From Bradyrhizobium sp. CCGUVB4N (GTDB taxonomy: Bacteria > Pseudomonadota > Alphaproteobacteria > Rhizobiales > Xanthobacteraceae), in contig NZ_JANADP010000001.1 of NCBI RefSeq assembly GCF_024199945.1, positions 7,378,001 to 7,442,000 of the forward strand: a stretch of 64,000 nucleotides of DNA. Reading direction: 5' to 3'. A program made the translations under genes and the position numbers. Under the pieces are notes generated by a model. The model did no database searches. It was not told the DNA's origin and saw only the letters and a program-made list of their open reading frames with translations. Each line of letters starts with the position of its first letter. Position 1 is the stretch's first letter. Of the stretch, positions 1 to 8,836 are shown in pieces.

Positions 1-1335
1 GCCGCGGCGAGTCTGCGGCGCCACGTCCTGGTCATGGCGTGCCTCCTGGTTGGGCTGCTGATCCTGCCGGGCTTGCCTGGCTCCGCCGTCCGACTGACCG
101 GACGAGGTGCCCGCGCCGCTGAACGCGCCTTGCGACTGGGATGATTGCTGTTGCTGGCTCGCGAGCTGCGGCTGCGACTGCGGCTGGCCGGATCCGGCCT
201 GGAATCCATCGAGCGAGCCGTGCTGTACGGGTGCGACGTCAGCCACGTAGCCCGCCGACTGCATCAGGTCGCGAATCTGGTCGCGCTGCTGATCCAGCAT
301 CGTGCTGGTGTCCTTGCGTTGGGCGGCGAGCTGAACCGACACCTCGGTGCCGACGAGGCGAAGGCGCACGGTGACGTTGCCGAGATCCGGCGGCTCGAGA
401 TTGACGGTGAGGATCTTGACCGGCTGATCCGGCGCATTGCTCTGCGCGCCGACAAGATCGGCCGCGGCGGACGCAGTCGGCGCGGGCGAGCTCTTCAGGT
501 CCGACACCACGGCGTTCGCGACCTGCTGGCTCGCGCTGAACTGCTGCACGGGAGGCAGATGCGTCTCCTGCTGGACCACCGTGACCTTGGTCGTTTCGGG
601 CAACGCGTCGCGGCCCGCGGACTTTGCAGCGCGCTCGACATTCGCTGTGACCGCTTCGAACCCGGATGTGGCGGCGGGCATGGCTTTCGGTTGAACGTCG
701 CTGTCATCCGGCATCGCCTGAAGGGGCGCCGCGGCCGGCTGTGGGCGCGGCCCGGAGACATCGGCCGTGGAGCGCGGCGCAACGGTCGACGGCGCGGCGG
801 CGGATCGCGCGACATCTGCCGTCACAGCCTTTGCGTCGGTGATGCCCTGAACGTCGCGTTTCGCTGTGGCGGGGCGTTCGTCGCGGGCCGAGGTGTCCTT
901 CTTGTCGTTCGACGGTTGCGGCGTCTGCATCGTCACGGCCTGCGCGGCGGCGAGCTCCTGCCCCACGATGGTCGGAACGCTCAATCTGCTCGGCACGTCC
1001 GCCTCTGCCGTTTGATCGACCGGGTCTTTCTTGGTCGACGATTTGGGCTCTTCGGTGCGCTCGTGCACCGGCTCGTCCTTCGGTGTGTCGGGCTCGGTCA
1101 GTTGAACCAGGCGTGGGCGTACCGGAGCGGCCTTTGCGCTGGCGTCGCTCCCCTGATCGTCCAACGCCCGCTTGGCCATGTTCGAGACGGTGTGAAGCAG
1201 ATCGTGAAACGATGAATCGTCCGCCGTTTTCGCCCCCGTCGTCGCAGTACCCTTCGCCGAGCGCGACACCCCTCGCGTAAGACTTTCGGCGAGGCCTGCG
1301 AACAACTGTCCGGACGTTCCGCTAAGCTTGGTCAT
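1..1335 (-). CDS. fliK: Flagellar hook-length control protein FliK (3' end beyond window)
   Basis: Probable molecular ruler that sets hook length and switches export specificity. The frame starts at ATG 1335 and stays open for 445 codons to the left edge, so the C-terminal tail is missing. The N-terminal two thirds are low-complexity (Ala, Thr, Pro, Asp, Lys), as usual for FliK. Near residue 310 the conserved C-domain begins with LGNVTVRLRL followed by VSVQLAAQ, the usual FliK-C signature. A Gln/Ser-rich tail follows. The start codon overlaps the motC stop (ATGA), which implies translational coupling. Identity rests on the C-domain motif plus position after motC. Confidence 0.85.
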   Translation of the reverse strand, partial: MTKLSGTSGQLFAGLAESLTRGVSRSAKGTATTGAKTADDSSFHDLLHTVSNMAKRALDDQGSDASAKAAPVRPRLVQLTEPDTPKDEPVHERTEEPKSSTKKDPVDQTAEADVPSRLSVPTIVGQELAAAQAVTMQTPQPSNDKKDTSARDERPATAKRDVQGITDAKAVTADVARSAAAPSTVAPRSTADVSGPRPQPAAAPLQAMPDDSDVQPKAMPAATSGFEAVTANVERAAKSAGRDALPETTKVTVVQQETHLPPVQQFSASQQVANAVVSDLKSSPAPTASAAADLVGAQSNAPDQPVKILTVNLEPPDLGNVTVRLRLVGTEVSVQLAAQRKDTSTMLDQQRDQIRDLMQSAGYVADVAPVQHGSLDGFQAGSGQPQSQPQLASQQQQSSQSQGAFSGAGTSSGQSDGGARQARQDQQPNQEARHDQDVAPQTRRG

Positions 1336-2516
1336 GGACGGCGATCCTTGGTGAGAAGCTCCAGTTCGCCGAGCTGCGTCTGTGCGCGCGCGAGCATTGC
1401 GTTCGACGACGCCAGATCGATCCGGGCCGGCGTGGGCGGCGGCTTGTCGGCCGACATGACGGCAGTCGGACCCGCAATCGGCTTGCGGACGTCGAGCGCG
1501 AGCTGGAGGGTTGCATTGAGAAGAAGGACGTCGCGCTCCGCCAACTTCGCCCGGTCGAGCGCCTTCAGCTCGGCAAGGCCGCCATCATATTCGTCAGTGA
1601 GCGCGCGGGAAGCGCCGCGGTAGAAATGCGCACGCTCACGATCGGACGTGGCATCGGCGCTGAGCGTCAGCGCCCGTTCGCCTGCGAGCCGGGTCACGAC
1701 GAGCTTGCCGCGAACCAACGCGCCGCGCGCGATCACCAGATAGAGCTTGAGGCGGCTGGCGCGGTCGATCTGTTCCAGCAGCGCCGCGACCCGCGCAAAG
1801 CGGCGATCATCCAGCGCAAGACTCGATTGCGTCAGCCCGGTGGAGAAGCGTTGCCAGAAATCGCCAGCATAGACCGAGTTGCGGTAGTGGCGGATATAGG
1901 CCAGCGTCAGGAACTCGAACTTGTCGAAATCCTCCGCCTGCCCGACCAGCAGGATCTCGCGTCGCAGCGCCGCTTCTTCGACCAGCGTGCCCGGCAGCAG
2001 CAGGCGCGCGTCGTCGAGACGCTCGATCGCAAGCGATGCCTCGGAACGCGCGAACAGCGCCCCCTGGACCAGTGCGACCTGCCCACCCATGCCGGACGAG
2101 AGCGTGCGCGGCTTGACGTCCTTGAGCAGGTCCTTCGCCTCGTCCTGCCGACCTTCGACATAAGCAAGCGCGCCGTCGAACAACCGCGAATCCACGTTGA
2201 TCTTGTCGCGCGGTAGCTTGCGGACGATCTGTGGGGCGCCGCCGCTGAGCAGATAGATCACGACCGCCTGGCCGTTCTGCGGATTGCTCCACACGCTCGC
2301 GTCGGCGGCGAGAAATTTTTCGCCGATCTGCCGGATCAACGCGATGTGGCTGGCATGCGCCGCGGTGTCGCCATTGGCGATGCCGTCCTGCACCGCCTGC
2401 AGCGTGCGGACGAGCTCGAACGGCTCCCCGGACGGAGCCGTCGGTTCGGCAGATGCGCGTGTCGCCGCGAGCGACAGCACGATCAGCAGCCCGGCGCGGA
2501 GCAGCGGCCTGATCAA
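1332..2516 (-). CDS. motC: Chemotaxis/motility protein MotC (periplasmic)
   Basis: Rhizobial-type MotC, a periplasmic partner of the MotB stator needed for flagellar rotation. The preferred start is TTG 2516, which overlaps the motB stop as TTGA. From it the protein is 394 aa and opens with a clear signal peptide (hydrophobic LLRAGLLIVLSLAA, then ASA). The frame also extends upstream to 2693, but that stretch lies inside motB and codes for Arg-rich sequence, so it is rejected. The rest is mostly helical and Ala/Leu-rich, with phrases such as LVQGALFARSEASLAIERLDDARLL, as in rhizobial MotC. The order motB-motC-fliK supports the call. Confidence 0.85.
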   Translation of the reverse strand: MIRPLLRAGLLIVLSLAATRASAEPTAPSGEPFELVRTLQAVQDGIANGDTAAHASHIALIRQIGEKFLAADASVWSNPQNGQAVVIYLLSGGAPQIVRKLPRDKINVDSRLFDGALAYVEGRQDEAKDLLKDVKPRTLSSGMGGQVALVQGALFARSEASLAIERLDDARLLLPGTLVEEAALRREILLVGQAEDFDKFEFLTLAYIRHYRNSVYAGDFWQRFSTGLTQSSLALDDRRFARVAALLEQIDRASRLKLYLVIARGALVRGKLVVTRLAGERALTLSADATSDRERAHFYRGASRALTDEYDGGLAELKALDRAKLAERDVLLLNATLQLALDVRKPIAGPTAVMSADKPPPTPARIDLASSNAMLARAQTQLGELELLTKDRRP

Positions 2517-3832
2517 GGGCGCTTCTCCCGGATCAGGATCTCGATACGCCGGTTTTGCGCGGCGGCCGGATCGTTCGGAAGCTTTGGCCGGCGGTCGGCA
2601 TAGCCTTCGACATGCTCGATCCGCTGCGCATCGATGCCGGAGCGAACCAGCATGTAGTAAGCCATCTGCGCGCGCGCGGTGGACAGCCGCCAATTGTCGT
2701 AGTTGTCCGACTTGTAGGGCCGGTTATCGGTATGACCGCGGACGATGATCATGCCGCGGCGCTTCGCGATCAGAGGTCCGATCTTGTCGATGACGCGAAC
2801 GAGCTCGGGCCGCGGCTCGGCCGACCCGACCGCGAACATGCCGAAGCTCGCATCGTCGGTCAGGCTGACCAGCAGCCCCTCCTCGACCTGGCGGACCTCG
2901 GCCACCGGCCCGGCGCCGGCCTTGATATCCGACAGGGCATCGGCGATCGCAGATTGAAGCTGCTTGACGGTCGGCTGCTGGGTCTGGGCCGCGTCACGCG
3001 GCTCGGATTCCTTCGGAGCGTCGGTGAGACGTGCCTGCGGCGCGGCGTTGGCCTGAAGGTTGGCCTGCGTGTTCGGCTGAACGTTAGCGTCACGCACAGA
3101 CGATGATGGCGCCGGTCCCGGCGGCAACAACGGCGACTGGCTCGCGGTCGACGCCTGCGCATCGGGGGCCACGCTGCCACCGGCGTCATCGGTTTTGCCA
3201 CGGCGCGGCTCGCCCTGATTTGTGCCGGCCGAATTGTCGCGCGCGGACGCATTCGGCTTCGGCTCGCCCTCCATGATCCGATCCGCTTCCTTCGCGGCCT
3301 CGGGCGCAAGCTTCCAATAGCCGGGATCGAACGGATCGCGATAGGCGTCGCCGCCCTTGAGGCCATCTTCTTCCGCGGAAGTCGTCGCACCGGCGCGTCG
3401 CTGGCCCGAGGCCTGGTTCGAGCTGGCCGCGATTTCGGCGAGCGTTGCATAGGGATCGCGGAACAGAACCTTCTCTTCGTAGAACGGCGGCTTTTCGGCC
3501 GTCGGCGAGTCGCCGCGGCGCTCCTCGTTCGGCCCGGACGGCTGGCGCTTGCCATCCTGTCCCTCGAACGTCGTCGGCTCCTTCTTGGTGAGGTCCTTCA
3601 GTCCCTTCGGCGCGGGTGCGTTTTCCGCGAGCTTGATCGGGTTGAAGTAGCTCGCAACGACCTGCTTCTGGTCCTGGTTGAGCGCATTGAGCAGCCACAT
3701 CACCAGGAAGAACGCCATCATCGCGGTCATGAAGTCCGCATAGGCGATCTTCCAAACGCCGCCGTGCGCCTTCTCGTCCTCGAAAGCGCTCCGCCGGCGG
3801 ATAATGACGAGCTCGTGCTTGACCTCTTCCAT
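2513..3832 (-). CDS. motB: Flagellar stator protein MotB
   Basis: Stator subunit that anchors MotA to peptidoglycan and carries the proton-accepting Asp. 439 aa. The N-terminus (about 27-50) is the single membrane segment, with the motif KIAYADFMTAMMAFFLVMW; Asp33 is the expected proton-binding residue. A long Pro/Ala/Gln-rich linker follows. The C-terminus is an OmpA-like peptidoglycan-binding domain with RGHTDNRPY and NWRLSTARAQ. It is longer than E. coli MotB because of the linker, as is usual in rhizobia. motA lies 17 kb away at the other end of the cluster rather than adjacent. Confidence 0.95.
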   Translation of the reverse strand: MEEVKHELVIIRRRSAFEDEKAHGGVWKIAYADFMTAMMAFFLVMWLLNALNQDQKQVVASYFNPIKLAENAPAPKGLKDLTKKEPTTFEGQDGKRQPSGPNEERRGDSPTAEKPPFYEEKVLFRDPYATLAEIAASSNQASGQRRAGATTSAEEDGLKGGDAYRDPFDPGYWKLAPEAAKEADRIMEGEPKPNASARDNSAGTNQGEPRRGKTDDAGGSVAPDAQASTASQSPLLPPGPAPSSSVRDANVQPNTQANLQANAAPQARLTDAPKESEPRDAAQTQQPTVKQLQSAIADALSDIKAGAGPVAEVRQVEEGLLVSLTDDASFGMFAVGSAEPRPELVRVIDKIGPLIAKRRGMIIVRGHTDNRPYKSDNYDNWRLSTARAQMAYYMLVRSGIDAQRIEHVEGYADRRPKLPNDPAAAQNRRIEILIREKRP

Positions 3833-3839
3833 GGTGAAA

Positions 3840-4547
3840 CTACCGGCGTGCCTCTTTCAGCCGATCCATCCACGTCGAGATCTGCGTCTCGATCGTGGTC
3901 TGATCGGCGAGGACGCGAACCTCGACGGTGTCGGCGGACTGGTATTCGACGCCGGAGCGGCCGGCCAGATTGAGCTGCGTCCTGACGAGATCGATGAGCT
4001 CGCTCGGTCCAGTGACGCGGAATGCCGGCACCGGGGAATTCGAGGTCAGCGCCGAGATCTGCTCGACCAGGGATCCGATCGCCTTGTCGCGGACCGCATC
4101 GGCGAGGAACGGCAGCAATATCCGCGCGACCGAGCTCGCAATGTTGCTTTCGATCTCGCGGCAGGCGGCGTCAAAACCGTTGACGATCGCGACCGCCTGC
4201 TGGTCGGACCATTTGGCCCGCTCCTCGCCGAGCCGGATCGCGCTGCGAACGCGCTCTTCGGCGAGCTTGGCTTCGCCTTCCGCAAGACCCGCAGTATGGC
4301 CGCGTCGATAGGCGTCTTCGAGCAGATTGACCGGCGCGGCTTCCGGTGCGGGCGCCGGAGGCGGCTGAAGTTGAGGCTGCGCCTGCGGCTGACGCTGCGC
4401 TTGAGGCTGCGGCTGCGCTTGCGGCTCGCGCCGAAGCTCCTTTCTCGTCAGGACATCCTGGATCTTCGGCGGCGGCGGTGGCGGTGGCGACTTGGCCCGG
4501 CCATTCGCATCGAATTGCGTCAGGAGTTTTCCGATTGCCGCGTTCAT
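3840..4547 (-). CDS. fliH: FliH-like flagellar export ATPase regulator
   Basis: Probable FliH, the stator-like regulator that holds FliI at the export gate. 235 aa. Residues 20-75 are a Pro run followed by alternating Gln-Pro-Ala-Arg repeats. The following helical part contains AYRRGHTAGLAEGEAKLAEE, the Gly-spaced helix typical of FliH. The gene sits between fliF and motB; its start overlaps the fliF stop by 4 bp (ATGA). Sequence identity to enteric FliH is expected to be low, so the call depends on the GxxxG-like helix, length and position. Confidence 0.7.
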   Translation of the reverse strand: MNAAIGKLLTQFDANGRAKSPPPPPPPKIQDVLTRKELRREPQAQPQPQAQRQPQAQPQLQPPPAPAPEAAPVNLLEDAYRRGHTAGLAEGEAKLAEERVRSAIRLGEERAKWSDQQAVAIVNGFDAACREIESNIASSVARILLPFLADAVRDKAIGSLVEQISALTSNSPVPAFRVTGPSELIDLVRTQLNLAGRSGVEYQSADTVEVRVLADQTTIETQISTWMDRLKEARR

Positions 4548-6169
4548 GCCGCCTCCTCGCGTCGCATCCAGTCTTTAAGGATTGCTGCCGCCTGCATCTG
4601 ATCGAGGCGAACGATCTGCTCCAGCCGCTTCTGCGGCGTTCGCTGCATCTTGCCTTCGAGGTCCTCGACGAGGTTGAGCTCGGGATCCTGGCTGTCGGCC
4701 AATGCGAGGGCCGTGGCGGCCTCGAGCTCGGCGGCCTCGGCCGCCTCGGTCTGTTCCTGCGCGGCGCGATGGGTCAGGATGCCGTTGACCGCGGGCCGTA
4801 GCCCGAACCAGACCAGCATCGAGGCGACGGCCAGGATCGTCACCGCATTGATGACGCTGCCGAGCTGCTTGTTCATCATCTCGACGAAGCTGATCGGCGG
4901 CACCGGCGCGAGCTCGCGCGAGCCTTCCACGAAGTCGACCGCAGTCACCTGGATCTGGTCGCCGCGCGCCTTGTCCAGTCCGCCTGCGGTCGCTGCGAGC
5001 TGGCTGATCTCGGCGAGCTTGCTGTCGACGATGGCCTGGTTGGTCTTGTCGCCGAGATCGGCGACGAGCCGCGCGCGATTGACCAGGACGGCGATGAAGA
5101 GTTTCTTGACCGAGTAACCGTCGCTGACCGTCGTCGTGGTCTTGGACGAGACCTCGAAATTGGTGACGTCCTCGCGCCGCGTCTTGTCCTCGCTGGAGTT
5201 CTTGGTGCCGCCGGCGTTGACCTGCTGGTCCGGAAGGTTCTGCTGGACGGTCGTCGGCGTCGAGCGATCCGCGTTCGACGACTTTTCATTTTCGCGGACA
5301 TTGCGGACCGAACGCTCGGCCCGGGTCTCGGGATCGTAGACCGTCTCGTTGATCTGGCGCTTGTCGGTGGAGAGCTGGGGCGCGACGCTGACCTCGAAAT
5401 TGTCCAGGCCGAGATAGGGCGTCAGCGCCTTGCGGATGTTTTCCTGCACCATTCCGCCGACCGTCTTCTGCAGGCTCGCCATCTTGGTCGGCGCGGCGCT
5501 GGCCTCATCCTCTTCGGCCAGCAGCATCGAGCCGTCGGCGTCGAGCACGGTGACCTTATCGCGCGTCATGCCGGGAATGGCAGCCGCGACGAGGTGGCGG
5601 ATCGACTGCGCCGTGCGCGCCTCGATCGCACCGTCGGTGCGCAGCACAACCGATGCGGAGGGCGGCTGCTGCGTCGCGCGGAACGAGCCGCGCACCGGCA
5701 TCACGATGTGCACCCGCGCCGCCTTGACGCCCTTCATCAGCTGAACGGTGCGCGCGATCTCACCCTCGAGCGCGCGGAGCTTCGTGACCTCCTGCATGAA
5801 GGAGGTCAGCCCAAGCGACCCGATCTTGTCGAACAGCTCGTAGCCGGCATTGGCGCTGGTCGGCAGCCCCTTCTCCGCCAGCAGCATTCGCGCTTGTGCG
5901 GTCTGACTCGGCCGCACCGAGACGGTATCGCCGGCGGCGTTGATATCGAAGGCAATGTTCTGCTCGCGCAGCGCGGCGCCGATACGCGTCACGTCTTCAC
6001 GGGTCAGGCCGGTGTAGAGGGATTCGAATTCCGGCCGGCTCAGATAATAAGCACCCCCGACCACGGTGACGAGGACGGCGAAGCCGATCAGTCCCAAGGC
6101 CATCAGACGTCGCGGCCCAAGTTCCAGCAGATTGTTGAGCAGCTGCTGTAGCTGCGCGCGACTGAGCAT
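4544..6169 (-). CDS. fliF: Flagellar MS-ring protein FliF
   Basis: Forms the MS ring in the cytoplasmic membrane, the base for the C ring and export gate. From ATG 6169 it is 541 aa. This ATG has a GAGG four bases upstream; an in-frame GTG at 6202 is the alternative and adds 11 residues. A membrane segment lies near residue 25-45 (RRLMALGLIGFAVLVTVV). The periplasmic YscJ/FliF domain contains ESLYTGLTREDVTRI and ARVHIVMP. A second membrane segment near 440 (VTILAVASMLVWFGLRP) precedes the cytoplasmic FliG-binding tail. It is first in the fliF-fliH-motB-motC-fliK run. Confidence 0.95.
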   Translation of the reverse strand: MLSRAQLQQLLNNLLELGPRRLMALGLIGFAVLVTVVGGAYYLSRPEFESLYTGLTREDVTRIGAALREQNIAFDINAAGDTVSVRPSQTAQARMLLAEKGLPTSANAGYELFDKIGSLGLTSFMQEVTKLRALEGEIARTVQLMKGVKAARVHIVMPVRGSFRATQQPPSASVVLRTDGAIEARTAQSIRHLVAAAIPGMTRDKVTVLDADGSMLLAEEDEASAAPTKMASLQKTVGGMVQENIRKALTPYLGLDNFEVSVAPQLSTDKRQINETVYDPETRAERSVRNVRENEKSSNADRSTPTTVQQNLPDQQVNAGGTKNSSEDKTRREDVTNFEVSSKTTTTVSDGYSVKKLFIAVLVNRARLVADLGDKTNQAIVDSKLAEISQLAATAGGLDKARGDQIQVTAVDFVEGSRELAPVPPISFVEMMNKQLGSVINAVTILAVASMLVWFGLRPAVNGILTHRAAQEQTEAAEAAELEAATALALADSQDPELNLVEDLEGKMQRTPQKRLEQIVRLDQMQAAAILKDWMRREEAA

Positions 6170-6210
6170 ATGACCTCGTACCAATGCGAACGGTGAGGAC
6201 ACTCCGCTGT

Positions 6211-6229
6211 CAACCTTGTCTGAAGGTTG
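6211..6229. repeat. Perfect 7-bp inverted repeat upstream of fliF
   Basis: CAACCTT and AAGGTTG flank a 5-base spacer (GTCTG), 42 bp upstream of the chosen fliF start. It could be a dimeric regulator operator or a leader hairpin. The 6203-6472 region otherwise shows no coding signal. Confidence 0.45.
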
Positions 6230-6430
6230 CGCGCAAACGCGAATGTGTCGCTTCGCAGGCGAGGCGTTGCAATTTTACAAGAACTTTGGGCGACGCAGGC
6301 AGGTCAATGGCACGGACGGACGATCGAACGCGTGACCGCGTGATCGGCTGCAGCCTATGGCATCAGGTCTGGGCGTCGGGGGCGACTACGGGCACATCAT
6401 GTGCCGTCACTTCCGCCACTCACGGCGGGG

Positions 6431-6454
6431 ACCGTGCTCCCGTGGGAGCACGGT
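6431..6454 (-). terminator. Hairpin downstream of flagellin 1
   Basis: A 10-bp perfect stem (ACCGTGCTCC / GGAGCACGGT) with a 4-base loop, 19 bp past the stop of the first flagellin. On the minus strand it is not followed by a clear T-run, so it may be a transcript-end stabiliser rather than an intrinsic terminator. Confidence 0.45.
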
Positions 6455-6472
6455 CGTGTTCGAAGCGCGAGC

Positions 6473-7381
6473 TTACTTGAACAGCGAGAGGATGCTCTGG
6501 CTGTTCTGGTTGGCGATCGAGAGCGCCTGAACGCCGAGCTGTTGCTGGGTCTGGAGCGCCTGGAGGCGGGTGGATTCCGCGTTCATGTCGGCGTCGACGA
6601 GCTGACCGACACCGCGCGTCACCGAGTCCATCAGGGTCTTGACGAAGTCGGTGTTGGTGGCGATGCGGTTCTTGACGGCACCGAGGTCGGCGGCAGCTGA
6701 AGCCACGGAATTGAGCGCAGTGGTGACCGCAGTGATGTAGCTGCTGAGTGTGGCCTGGTCGGTCGCCGCGTCGGTCAGCGAGGTGATATCGATCGTGTCG
6801 ATCGACGCGCCGCCGCTCACCGTGTCCAGGATGCCGGTGGTGGACGTGCTGTAGAGCGAGTATTTGGAGATCGTCAGGGTGATGGAGCCGATCGTCGGCG
6901 TACCACTGACGCGGGAGAACGACGACACCAGGTCGAAGGTCGCCGGCGTTGCCGTCGTCACGCTCAGCCAGTTCACGCCGTTGAAGGTTGCCGCATCGGC
7001 GGTGCCCTTCATCTGTTGCTGGATCTGGGTGATGTCGGCCTGGATCTTGGTGCGGTCGATACCGGCCGTCTTGGCTTCGACCAGCAGCGCCTGCAGCTTG
7101 GTCAGGCCGCCAGTGCTGTCGCCGACGACCGCGGTCAGAGCGGTATATTCGGTATCGACAGTCGCGGCCGACAGACCGAGCGAATCGGAGACGGCGGAGA
7201 GCGCGGCATTGTCGGCGCGCATCGAGGTCGCGATCGACCAGTAGGCGGCGTTGTCCGAAGCCGTGGCCACGCGCTGGCCGGTCGAGATGCGGTTTTCGGT
7301 GGTCTGGAGGCTGGAGCTGACGTTGCGCAGCGTCTGCAGCGCGGTCATTGCCGCGGAGTTGGTGAGCAGGCTAGAACTCAT
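6473..7381 (-). CDS. Lateral-type flagellin, copy 1
   Basis: Flagellar filament subunit, 302 aa, with conserved N-terminal D0/D1 (SLLTNSAAMTALQTLRNV, ISTGQRVATASDNAAYWSIA) and C-terminal D1/D0 (NRIATNTDFVKTLMDS, ending IANQNSQSILSLFK). The short middle domain matches the about 300-residue lateral flagellins of Bradyrhizobium, not the long subpolar ones. Start ATG 7381 is chosen for the AGGGGAC ribosome site eight bases upstream; an in-frame ATG at 7423 lies inside the structured leader. It is nearly identical to copy 2, which points to recent duplication or gene conversion. Confidence 0.95.
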   Translation of the reverse strand: MSSSLLTNSAAMTALQTLRNVSSSLQTTENRISTGQRVATASDNAAYWSIATSMRADNAALSAVSDSLGLSAATVDTEYTALTAVVGDSTGGLTKLQALLVEAKTAGIDRTKIQADITQIQQQMKGTADAATFNGVNWLSVTTATPATFDLVSSFSRVSGTPTIGSITLTISKYSLYSTSTTGILDTVSGGASIDTIDITSLTDAATDQATLSSYITAVTTALNSVASAAADLGAVKNRIATNTDFVKTLMDSVTRGVGQLVDADMNAESTRLQALQTQQQLGVQALSIANQNSQSILSLFK

Positions 7382-7490
7382 GTTCGACGTCCCCTTGAAA
7401 ACGATTTGAAATTTTTGGGACATACCGGGCTTGCACCGGTACGGCAGAACGGCATCATGCCTTTGAGCTGCGAAAAAGCACGCTCAACCT
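7382..7490 (-). promoter_or_regulatory. Structured 5' leader of flagellin 1
   Basis: On the minus-strand transcript the order is: helix TTGAGC/GCTCAA (7487-7482 with 7468-7463), conserved GGCATGATGCC, hairpin TACCGG-N7-CCGGTA, then AUGUCCC (7423-7417) complementary to the Shine-Dalgarno segment GGGACGU (one G-U pair). Ribosome access would be blocked when the last helix forms. All elements recur upstream of the other two flagellins. It resembles the described flg-Rhizobiales RNA class and the FlbT-controlled flagellin leaders of Caulobacter; both comparisons are from memory. Confidence 0.7.
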
Positions 7491-7602
7491 GTCGTAACGG
7501 CGGCGATAGCACGCGAAGTTTGCGCGAGGCTTGTGGCTCTGTGACCGGACCGCAATCCGAGGCGCGAAATCGCACCTTTGACGCGCGAACGACGCACGCC
7601 AA

Positions 7603-7640
7603 AATGAAAGGGGCCGCGCTTCTCGCGAAGCGCGGCCCCC
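7603..7640 (-). terminator. Rho-independent terminator of flagellin 2
   Basis: A 12-bp GC-rich stem (GGGGCCGCGCTT / AAGCGCGGCCCC, loop CTCGCG) beginning 18 bp after the flagellin 2 stop. On the minus strand it is followed by TTTCATTTT, a usable U-tract. Confidence 0.85.
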
Positions 7641-7657
7641 TCAGATGGTTTTCAGGC

Positions 7658-8566
7658 TTAACGGAACAGCGAGAGGATGCTCTGGCTGTTCTGGTTGGCG
7701 ATCGAGAGCGCCTGAACGCCGAGCTGCTGCTGGGTCTGCAGCGCCTGGAGGCGGGTGGATTCCGCATTCATGTCGGCATCGACGAGCTGGCCGACACCGC
7801 GATTCACCGAGTCCATCAAGGTCTTGACGAAGTCAGTGTTGGTCGAGATGCGGTTCTTGACGGCGCCGAGGTCCGCGGCGGCCGAAGCCACCGAGTTGAT
7901 CGCAGCAGTCACCTGCGTGATGTAGGCGCTGAGCGTGGCCTGGTCGGTCGCCGCGTCGGTCAGCGAGGTGATGTCGATCGTGTTGACCGACGCACCGCCG
8001 CTCACCGTATCCAGGATGCCGGTGGTGGACGTGCTGTAGAGCGAGTACTTGTTGATCGTCAGGGTGATGGAGCCGATGGTCGGCGTGCCACCAACGCGGG
8101 AGAACGACGACACGAGGTCGAAGGTCGCCGGCGTTGCCGTCGTCACGCTGAGCCAGTTCACACCGTTGAAGGTTGCCGCATCGGCGGTGCCCTTCATCTG
8201 CTGCTGGATCTGGGTGATGTCGGCCTGGATCTTTGTGCGGTCGATACCGGCGGTCTTGGCTTCGACCAGCAGCGCCTGCAGCTTGGTCAGGCCGCCGGTG
8301 CTGTCGCCGACAACCGCGGTCAGAGCGGTATATTCGGTGTCGACGGTCGCGGCCGACAGACCGAGCGAGTCGGAGACGGCGGAGAGTGCGGCGTTGTCGG
8401 CGCGCATCGAGGTCGCGATCGACCAGTAGGCGGCGTTGTCCGAAGCCGTGGCCACGCGCTGACCGGTGGAGATGCGGTTTTCGGTGGTCTGGAGGTTGGA
8501 GCTGACGTTGCGGAGGGTCTGCAGCGCCGTCATTGCTGCGGAGTTGGTAAGAAGGCTTGAACCCAT
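7658..8566 (-). CDS. Lateral-type flagellin, copy 2
   Basis: Filament subunit of 302 aa, almost identical to copy 1 across both conserved ends and most of the middle. Differences cluster around residues 160-225 (for example VGGTPTIG for VSGTPTIG, INKYS for ISKYS, NTIDI for DTIDI). Start ATG 8566 follows AAAGGGAC by seven bases. It ends SILSLFR and is followed by its own terminator, so it is probably monocistronic. Its leader carries the same RNA elements as copies 1 and 3. Confidence 0.95.
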   Translation of the reverse strand: MGSSLLTNSAAMTALQTLRNVSSNLQTTENRISTGQRVATASDNAAYWSIATSMRADNAALSAVSDSLGLSAATVDTEYTALTAVVGDSTGGLTKLQALLVEAKTAGIDRTKIQADITQIQQQMKGTADAATFNGVNWLSVTTATPATFDLVSSFSRVGGTPTIGSITLTINKYSLYSTSTTGILDTVSGGASVNTIDITSLTDAATDQATLSAYITQVTAAINSVASAAADLGAVKNRISTNTDFVKTLMDSVNRGVGQLVDADMNAESTRLQALQTQQQLGVQALSIANQNSQSILSLFR

Positions 8567-8675
8567 TTTGATGTCCCTTTGAAGATTGAGTTGTTTGGGG
8601 ACATACCGGACTTGCACCGGTACGACAGGGCGGCGTCATGCCTTTGGGCTGCGGAAAAGCGGTTAGGCCCAACCT
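8567..8675 (-). promoter_or_regulatory. Structured 5' leader of flagellin 2
   Basis: Same architecture as the flagellin 1 leader. The first helix is TTGGGC/GCCCAA (8672-8667 with 8649-8644), which differs from copy 1 by a paired A-U to G-C change. Then come GGCATGACGCC, hairpin TACCGG-N7-CCGGTA, and AUGUCCC perfectly complementary to GGGACAU, which holds the Shine-Dalgarno four bases before the ATG. The loop between the last two segments is 20 nt and unrelated in sequence to that of copy 1. Confidence 0.7.
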
Positions 8676-8780
8676 GTCGTAGCGGCGACCGTAACGCTCG
8701 AAGCTTGTGTGGGGCTTGTGGCTCTGTGTCGTAGCTGCAACAGGGCAGCCGAAATTTCAGCGCGCACGGAAGGTCACGCC

Positions 8781-8814
8781 AAACGAAAAGGCCGCGCTTC
8801 GCGAGAAGCGCGGC
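8781..8814 (-). terminator. Rho-independent terminator of flagellin 3
   Basis: A stem of 10 bp (GGCCGCGCTT / AAGCGCGGCC), extendable at the loop, lies 22 bp after the flagellin 3 stop. It is followed on the minus strand by TTTTCGTTT. The stem sequence is almost the same as the flagellin 2 terminator, showing that whole transcription units were duplicated. Confidence 0.85.
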
Positions 8815-8836
8815 CCTCTCCCAGATGGTTTCAGGC

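Noticed and set aside
145..1215. Long plus-strand open frame over fliK
   Set aside because: Arg/Gly/Leu-rich shadow of a GC-rich gene; the minus-strand frame has FliK motifs and an ATGA overlap with motC.
4380..4440. Short direct repeats in fliH that might suggest a repeat array
   Set aside because: They encode alternating Gln-Pro-Ala residues inside a continuous frame, ordinary low complexity; no CRISPR spacers.
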